Part shown: positions 1 through 10,922 of the stretch, piece after piece
Position numbering within the stretch: position 1 is the stretch's first letter
Layout: each line of letters opens with the position of its first letter
Assembly: GCF_000210295.1 (NCBI RefSeq)
Contig: NC_026737.1
Location: forward strand, 620,001 to 684,000
Direction of reading: 5' to 3'
DNA: 64,000 nt
Origin: Trypanosoma brucei gambiense DAL972
Lineage: Eukaryota; Euglenozoa; Kinetoplastea; Trypanosomatida; Trypanosomatidae
Position numbers and translations under genes: made by a program
The notes under the pieces: generated by a model
The model's input: the letters and a program-made list of their open reading frames with translations, nothing else
Told to the model about the DNA's origin: nothing
Database searches by the model: none

Positions 1-149
1 TCGAGCGGTTGCTTTTTTTTTTTACTTTTTATCTTCGTTTGTTCATTCCGGCGAGCTTGGCTGTTCATTGGGTTTGCTATTTACTTTTGTGAAGTATTAC
101 CCGTGATCTCTTGTTCGTGTGTGTGTGTGTGTGTGTGTGTGTCTGTTAA
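1..149 (+). other. 5' flank and presumed 5' UTR of the eIF2-alpha kinase gene
   Basis: There is no coding signal. A T-rich tract is followed by the first AG at 54-55, leaving about 94 nt before the ATG at 150. A (GT)n run at about 119-142 sits just before the start codon. The upstream gene lies outside the window. Confidence 0.6.
11..55 (+). promoter_or_regulatory. Polypyrimidine tract and candidate trans-splice acceptor
   Basis: An almost pure T/C tract spans 11-50 and the first AG after it is at 54-55. This is the usual spliced-leader acceptor layout in trypanosomes and would give a 94-nt 5' UTR to the kinase gene. Confidence 0.55.
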
Positions 150-3100
150 ATGCCGGATGCCTATGTTTTTGCTGCGTCATTGCTTTGTTGCCTGTGGGCC
201 CTTACGGGTTCAGGAGTGCGGGGAGGTGACACAGAAGCCACTATTCGGAGCCAACCACCAGGGGCTGAAAACAACATCTTGCCACTTGCAGTCACTCCAC
301 CGAGTGGTCTGCTCCTTCTTCTACAAATGGACGGTAACATCACAGCACGATGGTTGGATTCGGGATCCCACATGTGGACTGTGAATACTGGTGGAAACAT
401 AATATCGGTAGACGTGTTGCGGCACGCGACAAGGGAGGTGATCCGGCGTGATCCGTTTGCGCTTCCGTTTATAATTGAGGGAGGGATGCTTTTCACGCGA
501 CGGCGCTACCCAGCTAGTGATGCCGGGAAGCAATTAACCACTAGATATACTAAAGATGGTACCTTTGATGATGGCGACGACTATGAAGACGATTATATAG
601 ATGACGCGCCGCTCACTCCATCGCACCCGCAGTTTTTCATGAATCTCTCTACGCTTATTCGCCGTCGGCACGTGAATGTAGAAAATACAGAAATCTATGT
701 CACAACGTCCGTACAGCTCATGGACTACGATAGCCACACTGGGATTCCGATTATGAGACCAACGCCACTAACTTCCTTTTTACACGTGGTACTTTGCAAC
801 GTCACCATTCATGTGGTGCGGCGCGGCATGTATAAGTGGAAGATGAGTATAGCACAATACAAACTTTCGGAGAGTTTTCCACCGCAAGGCCCGGAAAGTG
901 ATGAAGGAGGTGAAAAAGATCAGAACTTTATTGCGAACGTTGTAGAGGAGCAGAGTCAAAACAGTGTCCGCCAAGCCATACTTGCGATGCAGGCTCGTTT
1001 GAGAGATGCAGCGATGCCTTTTGACTTTAAACGCAAGACGTTTAACGTCGATGACCTTGTGATGCGTGAAGTAGGAAACCAACGGTATACGCTGTGGAAT
1101 ACGCTAACTAACGTTGCCGAGTGGCCTGCGGCAGTTGGAACGACAAGTAGCATTGTGAATGCCTTCTTCTGGCATCCCGGTCGCGGTGGTGTTTATCCTA
1201 TCCCCCTTTACCGCTTCCACAGGCCACCAACAGCTGATGCCTTCACGCACGCAGGTAGATTACAAAGGAACGGATTCCCTCTTCTCAGTGATCGACCGTG
1301 GACGCACCGTACCGTGCGATTAAAACCGTACGTGGCAACGTGGGAAGACGATATAGACGCAGACGAGCGTGAAACGGAGGAACTCCAGCGTTCTTTTCAA
1401 CAGTGCTCGTGGCTTCAGGAGTGTTCGGCCAACTCTCGCCAAATGGTGGCCTATTCTTTCAGGGAGGGTATGGTGGGGAACGAGTCTATTCCAATACTGT
1501 CCCTTTCGTACATACTGTTGAACACTATGACGCGACGGACGATGTTCTTTGCATTCCAAACGGTCTGTATTCTCGTCTCCGCAACCCTCGTTGGCTTTGG
1601 TATGTTGCTGCGGCCACGTTTAAGGAATGCGTGGGCGCAGTATGACTCACTTATGGATAACATGCGTCAGACTTCCAAAACCACGCCGACTGGTTTTGCA
1701 GCCGCCGATCGTTCCGGTCGTTTCGATACTCCTGCTGGTGGGAGCCCCGCAGCCGTGTTCGTTGAGTCGTCACCATTTTCGCTAACAATGACAGCGGCGC
1801 CACTTGATGATGGGGTTGAACAAATCGTACGAATGGGGAAACCACAAATGACTGACAGCGTGAATGAAACTTCTGCAGGTCTCGGTGACACGTGGTGGAA
1901 AAATCCAAACGACTACGATGATGATGATGAGTACGTTGCCGGTGAATCCTCGCTGAGCGTAAGGGGAAGCGTGTCCGCCACGCAACCTGTCACCACACCC
2001 ATGCCACAACTCTTTCAGCAGCATTTTGATGTTTTGAAAAAGATCGGCCGAGGCGGTGAAGGGAATGTCTTCTGTGTAAAGCACCAGGTTACGGGAGCTA
2101 TGTACGCCATCAAAGCCGTTCGTATTCGTGAGGAAGACAAGCAAAGGTGTGTTCGCGAGGCCATTCTCCACAGCTCTCTTGACAATCCGAACGTTGTGCG
2201 GTACTTTTACTCATGGATTGAGAACATTGCTCGAAGCATCGCTGAAGCCCACGGTATCGTCAATAATGACAATGTGGAGGGTTCGGTGTCGTTCTGTGGA
2301 GACGAAAGCTACGGCACCATAAACGACACGGTGTCATCGGCAACGGGCGCCCCACTTAATGTGCTGTTCATACAAATGGAGTACTTTAAGAGTGGCACAT
2401 TGGCAGATCACTTCCGCAACCGTAATGCCTTCAGCCGACTAGAAAATGTGGAGCATCTCCTCCAGATAGTCAGAGGTCTACGGTACATTCACCAGCAGGA
2501 TGTAATACACCGTGACCTGAAGCCAACGAATATATTTGTCTCTGACGCTGGCATAATGAAGATTGGTGATTTTGGACTGGCAAAGCGTTGGCAGACGCCA
2601 TTGGGATGGAAGAGGGCCAGCGTGGAAGAGTTTGGTTCTGCCACAGCGCTCTTCGATGATGAACGTTCCTTCGCCGGTGGGACACCGCTTTACTGGAGTC
2701 CCGAGCAGCAGTGTGGGGGGAGTGCGACGGCAGCCAGTGATGTTTTTTCCCTTGGATTGATCGCTGTGGAATTTTATTGCGAGTTTACGACACAGCATGA
2801 ACGACTGCGGACACTCGGTGATGCACGTCACGGTGAACTTCCCTCTGCGTTGGAGGACGACTTCCCTGAGGAAGCTGAGGTTTTCCGGCAAATGCTGGGA
2901 GAACAACCAGACGGCCGGCCATCGGTGGATGAAGTGGTCCAGAAGCTGAAGCATATTGTGGTGGAAATTCGCAGCGGTGGCAACGGTTCGGCAAAGTTGG
3001 GTGACAATGGAGCTACGGATGATGTTGGTGACGTGGAGTTGGCGATGCCTACAAGTTCTTCAGCGGATATGTTGAGCGTTAATAAAACCCCGGCCGACTC

Positions 3101-3176
3101 CATGAATATTGTTCCCTTGGGGAATGTCAGTTCAGTGGAGTCGTCTACGGCTGGGCGTTTGCCGTCAGCCAACTGA
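150..3176 (+). CDS. EIF2K2: Membrane-bound eIF2-alpha kinase (PERK-like, TbeIF2K2 type)
   Basis: This is a 1008-residue type I membrane protein kinase expected to phosphorylate eIF2-alpha and lower translation initiation. Residues 1-27 look like a signal peptide. The lumenal part to about residue 455 carries Asn-X-Ser/Thr sites and an acidic D/Y-rich patch. One membrane span lies near residues 462-484, followed by an acidic linker. The kinase domain covers about 625-960: the glycine loop reads GRGGEGNV, the ATP-site lysine is in YAIKAV, the catalytic loop HRDLKPTN starts at His787, DFG is near 807, and the activation segment ends GTPLYWSPEQ. A long insert at about 695-735 between the N-lobe strands is typical of eIF2-alpha kinases. 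The closest match I recall is the T. brucei flagellar-pocket kinase eIF2K2. The start is the first ATG after the splice signal. Assignment to the eIF2-alpha kinase family is firm; the exact paralogue is from memory. Confidence 0.9.
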   Translation: MPDAYVFAASLLCCLWALTGSGVRGGDTEATIRSQPPGAENNILPLAVTPPSGLLLLLQMDGNITARWLDSGSHMWTVNTGGNIISVDVLRHATREVIRRDPFALPFIIEGGMLFTRRRYPASDAGKQLTTRYTKDGTFDDGDDYEDDYIDDAPLTPSHPQFFMNLSTLIRRRHVNVENTEIYVTTSVQLMDYDSHTGIPIMRPTPLTSFLHVVLCNVTIHVVRRGMYKWKMSIAQYKLSESFPPQGPESDEGGEKDQNFIANVVEEQSQNSVRQAILAMQARLRDAAMPFDFKRKTFNVDDLVMREVGNQRYTLWNTLTNVAEWPAAVGTTSSIVNAFFWHPGRGGVYPIPLYRFHRPPTADAFTHAGRLQRNGFPLLSDRPWTHRTVRLKPYVATWEDDIDADERETEELQRSFQQCSWLQECSANSRQMVAYSFREGMVGNESIPILSLSYILLNTMTRRTMFFAFQTVCILVSATLVGFGMLLRPRLRNAWAQYDSLMDNMRQTSKTTPTGFAAADRSGRFDTPAGGSPAAVFVESSPFSLTMTAAPLDDGVEQIVRMGKPQMTDSVNETSAGLGDTWWKNPNDYDDDDEYVAGESSLSVRGSVSATQPVTTPMPQLFQQHFDVLKKIGRGGEGNVFCVKHQVTGAMYAIKAVRIREEDKQRCVREAILHSSLDNPNVVRYFYSWIENIARSIAEAHGIVNNDNVEGSVSFCGDESYGTINDTVSSATGAPLNVLFIQMEYFKSGTLADHFRNRNAFSRLENVEHLLQIVRGLRYIHQQDVIHRDLKPTNIFVSDAGIMKIGDFGLAKRWQTPLGWKRASVEEFGSATALFDDERSFAGGTPLYWSPEQQCGGSATAASDVFSLGLIAVEFYCEFTTQHERLRTLGDARHGELPSALEDDFPEEAEVFRQMLGEQPDGRPSVDEVVQKLKHIVVEIRSGGNGSAKLGDNGATDDVGDVELAMPTSSSADMLSVNKTPADSMNIVPLGNVSSVESSTAGRLPSAN

Positions 3177-6100
3177 GCGCCGCGGTGCGGAGAGATTTAA
3201 AAAAAATTGGGGTCGAGCTACAATTATAACTTTTTCTTTCGCTTTTCTCTTTTTTTTTTTCTTTCCTATTACATTCAGCTGCGCTTTTTTAAAACACCAC
3301 CCCTCAGATTTTCTTGTGATTTCGGCCCAATGGATGTGTTATGGATGTAAGGACAGCATTGAGCTCATTATCGAGTTTGGTAGTCGACTTCCAATACTTT
3401 GTTCACTTCTGTTGACTGATGAGCCTCGATTTTCATTTTTTTTCCCCTCTACATCTTACTTCATTTACCTCTTGTTTCGCCTCACATCACTGTTTTTCCC
3501 TCCCCCGGAAGCGCCTCTATTATTAATGTTATTATTGTTTTTATCACTATTGTTATTGTTACTAATTATTATTATTATTATTTTGATGCGCACAACTCAA
3601 CACACCATTCATTTAACATATATATATATATATATATCATTTCGCATCCGCATGCTTTTCTTCTTCTCGCTTTGGACAGTATCATTTAGTGTGAGGGAAC
3701 TTTAAAGGGACATGTGCGTGTGTGTGTTTGTGTGCAAGTGGTGAGGAGGGAATGCAATGAGGAGAGGATATGAAGGTCATGGGAAAATTTTTTGTGTGTG
3801 GAGCTCTGTTTGGGTGTTGTCTCAACTCGATTGATTTTATGAATTGATGGGCGTGTTTTCCTTTTTTTTTTTTTCTGTGGGTGGAAGCGGTGCATAGGCA
3901 TATGGGAAGAGTGAAATGACTGAGATTGGTGCTGACGTTGTGTGTTTTATGCTTTTGTTTATGATTGTGCTTGTTGCGTTTTAATGACCTTAAAGGGTGG
4001 AGAGGAGAGGAGAGGAAGCAAAGAAAGGAATGAAAATTTAAGGTGATGGGGGGATAGGTGATACGGTGATAATTTTTTTTTTTCTTTCTCTCTCTCTTAT
4101 TTCGTTTTTTCTTGCCTAAATATATGTTATTTTTGTTTCTTGTTTTAATTTGCCGTTGTTACTCCATACTGATTACCTTAATGGATGTGTGTATCGCAGG
4201 GTATGTCGTGTCTGCGTGCGCATGTGTGTGATTATGTGTATCATTACGTGCGTAATATCCCTGAACGCGTTGAAGTGTACAAATATATATATATATATAT
4301 ATATACTTATATTTACTTTACACATCTATATCTAACTATACACGTGTCTTCTCAACCCCGCTAGCTGGTGTTTTATGCTTTTTTTTTAAAAAAAAAAGAA
4401 AAAAAACAATTAAATGAAATGAAATGAAGTTAAATTATCTATTTATTGTCATGAGTCATAGTTTACCGTACGGTGGAGGAGTTGAGAATTCCGTTGGGGA
4501 GAAACGGAGTGAAGTGGAAGGTGGAGGTGGGATGTTTGACGCTGCACCTCACTGCTCCATTCCGTTTTTAGATGTATTTTCATTCCCCACTCGCTTCTTC
4601 ATGTTGCCTCCCTCATTTTTTCACTTCCCACTTCTATCATCATTACCATTTCTGATTGCCGCCTAACAACTGGTCCCGTGTTGCTTTGATACGGTACGCA
4701 ACGGGATGCGAGGCAATGGCATATATATATATATATATATATGGACGAATATTTAAATATAAATATATTTGTGTATGTGCGCGTGGGATTAATGGGAAGT
4801 TGCCGTACGGTCAATTGAAGTGGGCTCATTGTTTTTAGTTACACCTTTTTGTTGTTGTTGTTGTTGTTGTGGGGTTTGTTTCTTTGTTACTTTTGCGCTG
4901 TTGTTGTTGATGTTTAAACAATACTTTTCCCCCTTTTCCCGTCTTACTTCCCTCCCTTTTCATATCCTACTTTTGCTGTGTGCGTCTCTATGAGTGCGTG
5001 TGTGTGCGTGTGTGAATGCATGTGCTCCTCTACTTCAGTGGAACTTGTGTTTTTCTTTCTTTTCTTGTGCTGTGGCTGAAGGAGAATTTTTGTTTGTTTC
5101 TTTTTGTTGTTGTTGTGATGTCCTGACCTTTGGGTTCCTTTACTCTCGTTGGTCTGCCTTCAGAAAAAAAAAAGGTGCCGTGGTGGTGTGTTTTGATTTC
5201 AGAGCATGCCTTCTTCCATTTTCTCTTCCTCCCCCTTTTTTTTTTTCGTAAGGTCTCGGAACGGTTAATTAGGTGGAAAATAATGAGCTTGCTCTTAAGG
5301 GAAGAAAGAAAATGAAATTTCTAGTGATAGCCTGATTTGCATATGTTCACGCATCCTTGAATGGGGAAAGGAGTTGCCGGATGGGCGGATGATGATTTCC
5401 ACATGATTATGATGGTGGCGAATGAGAGAATAATTTAATAAAAAAAAGGAAGGGAGGTGACAAGGGAAAGGGGAAAGGATAAGGAGAGCAAGGGGAAGAA
5501 AAGGGAAAGCTGCCCGGCGGACACGATATAACGTAAAGAAATAGCAAGGGAATGCATGTAATTTATGCGATGAAGGGGGGGGGAAGAATAAATCCGCTGA
5601 GTGGCTACCGTTTTCGGATGTGCGCTGCGTCATGTGGTTTTGCCATTTCTGTCGTCTGGATAAATGTTGCAGTTGCTCCCGATTCCTTTCGTTTATTGAC
5701 AACGATTTCCACTTTATTTCCATGTTTGTCAAGGTTCGGTGGGTGGAGATATGTGATGGTGGTGCCCATACATCTCGTAACGGTATTTTCGCCTGTGCAT
5801 TAGTTTGTGCGAGCTTCGCTTTCCCTCCCATTTCTTTACTTTTTTCTACTACTACAACTCACTTAATTTTTTTTTTACATCTTCCAAATTTAGACTTAGT
5901 TGATCGGGAGGGCGCTCGCTCATCGGTGGTACTGTTGCACCTGTGCACCAACGAGAAAATACGGAATCTGCGATCACTGAGACCCCATCGGACACGGGAG
6001 ACACGATACCGTAGGGAAGTGAAGTGGTGGGAAGAGGGAAAGAAAGAGCGTGTATACGGTTTCCCAAATCACATTGTGTGCATGGGCTTATCCCTTTCGT

Positions 6101-6190
6101 CAAAAATACATGATTATCCACAGACGCATACATTTTTTCATACGTATACACAAACTCCAGTAAGAGGGGAGAAGGTGACGTCGCAGAGAA
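3177..6190. other. 3.0 kb spacer without a recognisable gene
   Basis: Composition changes in blocks: pyrimidine-rich to about 3,650, G/T- and purine-rich to about 4,070, mixed with (TA)n runs at 3618-3638, 4282-4305 and 4721-4742, GTT repeats around 4847-4870, and purine-rich at 5260-5560. Small open frames are low complexity or start at GTG/TTG. A T/C tract near 5835-5880 with AG at 5892-5893 probably supplies the acceptor for the ABC transporter. Confidence 0.6.
4379..4397. repeat. Back-to-back T9/A10 homopolymer runs
   Basis: Nine T followed directly by ten A form a perfect inverted run. The same arrangement occurs at 30849-30868 and 57357-57373. Confidence 0.6.
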
Positions 6191-9100
6191 ATGACAACAA
6201 AAAATAGGCCGATTGAGGAGGCTGCAGCGGTGTACATACTGCGCATTATACATACTATACTTCTTTGGTCGGGTGTTACTCTCGGCTCCGTACTCGTCGT
6301 ATGTTCTCAACCACGCTTTGTCCCCATTCGGACAGCGATCTCGAGTTTTGTTTATCTCTTGGCCTCTCTGTGTGTAATATTCGTTAGCATTCTGGAACTC
6401 AAAGGTCATATTTCTACCATCAGCGGTGTAACTCATTGGATGGACAGAGTGGGATGTTCCTATTGGTTTTTGCTGCTATTTATCCGGTGCATCAAACCCT
6501 CTCATGCAGTGGAATGGGTCGCTTCTGCACTACTACCTCTGCTGGTGCTAACTGAATGGGCTGTCGTGACGACTTATATTCTTATTTCCAGCACTTATCA
6601 TCCTGTTATTACCGTCGATCTTTTTCTTACGGTTCTCCATACGGTGGTGTTTACCGCCTTTGTTGGCCTGGACCGTTTGATGATCAGCGATATTACCGTC
6701 ATTTTCTCTGCCGCTCGTGCCGCTCAGGATGCAGACGCTGTTGAAGCCTGTGGTGGAAATATGGGTATGTCACGCAGTGGCCCCAGAAGCTTCAGGTCTG
6801 ACGATATGTTGGAACTGAGCCATGAGCTTCAGAGTAGTGCCTCTTCTTATTCTTCAGCCCTCTGCAGGGGTAATTCACGTTGTTATATATTACGTGTGGT
6901 GGCACGCCGCTGGGGCGGGACGTACGCCGTGCTTGTATTTGTGCGGCTTCTTTACGAGTTTGGAGGCCTTCTCCCAGCGCATCTCTTGCGAATACTGGTA
7001 GACAACTTGTCCGTAGTTGAAAATAAGCACGGAAAGAAACACGGAAGTGATGGGCTGTGTATGGCAAGTGTTATGATCGTGGTAATTATTGCTTACAATT
7101 TAATATGCACCTTTCTGCGTGCACACTACAGAGTGGGTTTGCAGAAAATTGTCTTATACATTCGTGGTCTCCTAACTTCAGAGCTGTTCCGCTGCACACT
7201 GTGTCGCCGGAAGCATCTATTTGACGGTAGAACGCAGGGTGATATTATGAACCACCTCTCATTGGATGTTGCGCGCGTAGCTGATGCAGCAAGTTCTTTT
7301 AATGATCTCTGGGCGCTGCCACTGCAACTCTCCCTTGCGTTGTACCTCTTGTACATACAAATCTCGTTTGCATTCGTTGCGGGTGTGGTGGTGTCAGTTG
7401 CACTGATACCCATCAACATGTGGCTGACGAAGCGCATCCAAGGTGTCATGAGTGAACTCATGCGGGAAAATGATGAACGTGTCCTGCGAATCACGGAGAT
7501 AGTGAGGAACATTATTTACGTCAAAATGTGTGGCTGGTCGCAATTAGTTCAGCAGTGGGTGAAAGAATCACGTGATCGGTACTTGGTGCATCTCACGTGG
7601 CTCAAGTACTTGGATGCATTCTGTGTCTTCTTCTGGGCAACTACGCCTACACTTGTTTCACTTGTAACATTTATAACCTTTATTTTGATGGGTGGGGAGT
7701 TGACACCCGGAAAGGCTGTAACCGCGTTAGCCCTGTTCAACTCACTCACAATGCCGTTGAATGCGTATCCATGCGTCATTAATGGTCTCGTGGAGTCGTA
7801 TGTGTCGTGGTGTCGGCTTAGTCCCTTCCTGGTAATGCGACCAGACGCATGTCACGGCGACTTGTATGGTTTTGCGTCAGGGGAAAGTGACTCAGGCCCC
7901 AAAATGTTTACCGAAATAACGGAGGAATACCAAGACATGGTGGTGAGTAGCGAAGAGATGCCCTGTGCTTCCTCATTGAATGAAATACAACCACTTCTTC
8001 AAGCAAAGGGTTGTGTTGGCGAGATGCGGCGGCAGCGTCTCGCGGGGATCCATGGGCTTCCTCATCCCTTCAGAAGAAATCACGATTTGCTCATTGATAT
8101 CAGAAGCGGCGTCATAAGGCTCAATACGCAAGGTGGCGCAGGGTTGCCGCGACCCAGCTTCATGCTTCATATTCCAACCTTCCAAGCGACGAGCAGCCAA
8201 CTTATTGCCGTTGTGGGTGTTTCTGGGTCGGGGAAAAGTACATTTCTTGACGGTCTTGCGGGTGAACACCTGATTGACCCAAATGATGCCACCGGCCACG
8301 CGGCAGTCTCACGCTTCTCCACGGCTTATGTCGAGCAACAACCTTTTTTGATGTCGGGAACACTGCGGGAGAATATTTTGATGGGACTCATGTACGACTC
8401 TGTGCGCTACGAGGCGGTTATAAATGCTGTAGCTCTCACTCAGAACTTTCAAACTTGTTTCTATCCCGATGGTGACACTTTTCTCGTAGGGGACAGAGGG
8501 ATCCGACTAAGTGGAGGGCAGAGGGCACGGGTTGCTCTTGCGCGTGCTCTATACGCGGGAAAGGAGTTATATTTAATTGATGACATCCTTGGCTGTCTTG
8601 ACCCAACAGTAGCGCGTCACATTGTCATAAATGCCCTCGTTGGTTCAGCAAAAAGCGGGAGTTGCGTTATCGTTGCCACACACAACCAGGAGCTCGTTGA
8701 GCGGGCAGATGTAGTGTACAGGTGTGTGGAGGGTCAACTTCTTTTTTCTCAGCGGTTAGTGAAAACAGCTGCTACTACAGTTGCCGAGCCAAGCTCGCCG
8801 GCGGCTAAGCCACATGCAACCCAACAACATGTGGCGTTGGCTAATAAGGAGAAAGGTCATGGAAAGGTAGGCAATGTTCTAGGTGATGTGCCATGGCCCT
8901 CGAGCGATAGTTCACCTGCGCGTGCGCCCGCCGCAACGCCAGAGAGCGGTTCAATAGAAGCGGCAGAAGTTCTGGAGACATCTAAACACGGCACTCTTGC
9001 GTGGGAAACACTGGCGTGTTACATCGGTCGGGTCGGGTGGAAGTTGTCTGCCTTCATTATCATATCTGCCGCTTTGATGCAAATATCTCGCAATGCGGGT

Positions 9101-10702
9101 GACCAGTACGTTGTAACGTGGGCTAAGAGTGGTGATGGAAATACCACGCGATTCATTTGGTCATTGGCCATCTTAGCTGGTGTGAACAGCGTGTTGGCGC
9201 TTGCGCGTGGTTTCAGTTTTGCTTTCGGTGGTCTGCGGGCCGCAAAAAGGCTACACAATGAGTTATTGGGCCACGTGATGTCTGCCACGTTTACCTTCTT
9301 CTCAGACACGCCGCCCGGCCGCATCATCAACCGGCTATGTGGTGATACATACACCATTGATGATTCACTGCCATTCATAATGAACATTTTGTTGGCGCAA
9401 ACGTTTTTACTTTGCGGAGCGGTAGTCGTAATATTACTCAACTCCTCGTCGTTGCTAATAGTTACACTCATTCCGGTTTCTGTGCTCTACCATCGTATTC
9501 AATGTCCGTATCGAGCGTCGTCGAGAGAGCTGCGACGACTTGAAGAAGCGGCTAACGCGCCACTGCTCGATACAATGCGTGATGCGCTGGACGGTGGGGT
9601 GGTAATTCGCAGTTTGGGCGGTAGAGTGGTGATGTCTCACCTGCGGCGTGCGAGTCGAAACACGGATCTGTTGTTGCGAGTAAAGTTTAATTCCATGCTT
9701 CTCGGTGCATGGTTTACCATCCGGCTGGAGCTTGTTGGCCTCCTTCCACTTATTTTTGTAGGAGGCACCGCTACCTATTACCATGGCAGCGCCTCCGCCC
9801 CTTTTATAGGGCTTGCACTCGCCTATGTGCAGCCCCTGACGTCATATGTGGGAGGCTTGCTTGGTGCGTTTGCCTCCACGGAAACAGAGCTTATTAGCGT
9901 GGAGCGCGTGAGACAATACTTTTCATTGGCGAGCGAGGAGCCACGAACTCTGGGCATGTTTTTTTCACCTCCACGCTCCAACTGGCCCAGCGGTGGTCAA
10001 GTTGTTTTGAGCAACGTGTCAATGCGGTACGACCCAAGCGGACCGGAGGTGTTGCGGTCGCTGAGCTTTCATGTAAATGCTGGGGAGAAGGTGGCGATAG
10101 TAGGCCGGACAGGAGCGGGGAAATCTTCCATTTTTTCGGCGTTGCTCCGACTTGTGGAAATCGAGTCGGGATCCATCCACATCGATGGATACGACACTCG
10201 GCGGCTACCACTTGAGGTTCTACGCACCCGCTTAAGTGTCCTTCCGCAACAACCGTTCATCTTTAGTGGTTCACTCCGGCAGAACATTGACCCATTTGGG
10301 CTTCACTCGGAAGACGCTGTGCGTGACGTTGCAACCTCCGTTAAACTAGACGGTGTTGCATTGGATTACAATGTCACTGACAGCAGTCGCGTCAGTGGAG
10401 GTCAACGCCATCTGATTGCACTTGCCCGTGTAATACTCCAGCGGTCTCCACTGCTGTTGTTGGATGAACCGACTGCACAAAGTAGTGCCGAGGCGGAGGC
10501 AGCGTTGTGGAGCTCGTTGGCCGAACATCTGAGGAGTACAACGGTGTTGTGCATCACACACAAATTGTCACATATTGACTTCTTCGATCGTGTCATTGTC
10601 ATTGAGAATGGCCATGTTGCTGGTGACGGAACTGTTGCTCAACTCCGAGCGGCCTCTGTGTGGCCGTTTTCGTCCCCCAATGCCGATGCTTCGCTCACAT
10701 AA
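6191..10702 (+). CDS. ABC transporter, ABCC/MRP type, full length
   Basis: This 1503-residue transporter has the ABCC layout TMD0-TMD1-NBD1-TMD2-NBD2. About five hydrophobic segments in residues 1-180 form the extra N-terminal TMD0, then membrane blocks lie at about 235-560 and 940-1230. NBD1 has Walker A GVSGSGKST near 675, signature LSGGQ, and Walker B ending LIDD, so the catalytic Glu is Asp as is normal in ABCC NBD1. NBD2 has Walker A GRTGAGKSS near 1304, signature VSGGQ and Walker B LLLLDEPT with the Glu kept. NBD2 is unusual: the stretch before its signature is short and the usual D-loop Asp is missing (TAQSSAEAE). Family members export glutathione- or trypanothione-type conjugates and drugs, or act in intracellular membranes; the substrate cannot be read from sequence. 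The ATG at 6191 follows a plausible acceptor at 5892-5893. Confidence 0.88.
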   Translation: MTTKNRPIEEAAAVYILRIIHTILLWSGVTLGSVLVVCSQPRFVPIRTAISSFVYLLASLCVIFVSILELKGHISTISGVTHWMDRVGCSYWFLLLFIRCIKPSHAVEWVASALLPLLVLTEWAVVTTYILISSTYHPVITVDLFLTVLHTVVFTAFVGLDRLMISDITVIFSAARAAQDADAVEACGGNMGMSRSGPRSFRSDDMLELSHELQSSASSYSSALCRGNSRCYILRVVARRWGGTYAVLVFVRLLYEFGGLLPAHLLRILVDNLSVVENKHGKKHGSDGLCMASVMIVVIIAYNLICTFLRAHYRVGLQKIVLYIRGLLTSELFRCTLCRRKHLFDGRTQGDIMNHLSLDVARVADAASSFNDLWALPLQLSLALYLLYIQISFAFVAGVVVSVALIPINMWLTKRIQGVMSELMRENDERVLRITEIVRNIIYVKMCGWSQLVQQWVKESRDRYLVHLTWLKYLDAFCVFFWATTPTLVSLVTFITFILMGGELTPGKAVTALALFNSLTMPLNAYPCVINGLVESYVSWCRLSPFLVMRPDACHGDLYGFASGESDSGPKMFTEITEEYQDMVVSSEEMPCASSLNEIQPLLQAKGCVGEMRRQRLAGIHGLPHPFRRNHDLLIDIRSGVIRLNTQGGAGLPRPSFMLHIPTFQATSSQLIAVVGVSGSGKSTFLDGLAGEHLIDPNDATGHAAVSRFSTAYVEQQPFLMSGTLRENILMGLMYDSVRYEAVINAVALTQNFQTCFYPDGDTFLVGDRGIRLSGGQRARVALARALYAGKELYLIDDILGCLDPTVARHIVINALVGSAKSGSCVIVATHNQELVERADVVYRCVEGQLLFSQRLVKTAATTVAEPSSPAAKPHATQQHVALANKEKGHGKVGNVLGDVPWPSSDSSPARAPAATPESGSIEAAEVLETSKHGTLAWETLACYIGRVGWKLSAFIIISAALMQISRNAGDQYVVTWAKSGDGNTTRFIWSLAILAGVNSVLALARGFSFAFGGLRAAKRLHNELLGHVMSATFTFFSDTPPGRIINRLCGDTYTIDDSLPFIMNILLAQTFLLCGAVVVILLNSSSLLIVTLIPVSVLYHRIQCPYRASSRELRRLEEAANAPLLDTMRDALDGGVVIRSLGGRVVMSHLRRASRNTDLLLRVKFNSMLLGAWFTIRLELVGLLPLIFVGGTATYYHGSASAPFIGLALAYVQPLTSYVGGLLGAFASTETELISVERVRQYFSLASEEPRTLGMFFSPPRSNWPSGGQVVLSNVSMRYDPSGPEVLRSLSFHVNAGEKVAIVGRTGAGKSSIFSALLRLVEIESGSIHIDGYDTRRLPLEVLRTRLSVLPQQPFIFSGSLRQNIDPFGLHSEDAVRDVATSVKLDGVALDYNVTDSSRVSGGQRHLIALARVILQRSPLLLLDEPTAQSSAEAEAALWSSLAEHLRSTTVLCITHKLSHIDFFDRVIVIENGHVAGDGTVAQLRAASVWPFSSPNADASLT

Positions 10703-10922
10703 GTGCATAAGTTTGAGACATAAGCATCGTAAATGAACGAACCCACATCATACCGCGTTTCGGATGCATGCCTTTAAGTTTGGAAATCGTATGCTGCCAT
10801 TCCCAGAGCGCGAGAAACTTTTCCGCCACTTTACTTCCCCTTGATGAGCGGTGGAGGTTAGCTTCCATTCCCACTCTGTCCCACCGCTGCTGATTAAAGA
10901 AGGACTGTTTGTAGGTTCAACA

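Noticed and set aside
3109..3705. 198-codon plus-strand open frame across the kinase stop codon
   Set aside because: Most of it is Phe/Leu-rich from T runs and TA repeats; no splice signal precedes it.
4424..4666. 80-codon open frame starting at ATG in the first spacer
   Set aside because: No splice signal close by, low-complexity composition, and no recognisable feature.
5620..6207. 195-codon plus-strand open frame ending at the ABC transporter start
   Set aside because: It starts at GTG, overlaps the next ATG, and crosses the likely splice acceptor at 5892-5893; it reads a 5' UTR.
5852..6436. 194-codon minus-strand open frame overlapping the ABC transporter start
   Set aside because: It overlaps a well-supported gene, has no family features, and would be the only minus-strand gene in the window.
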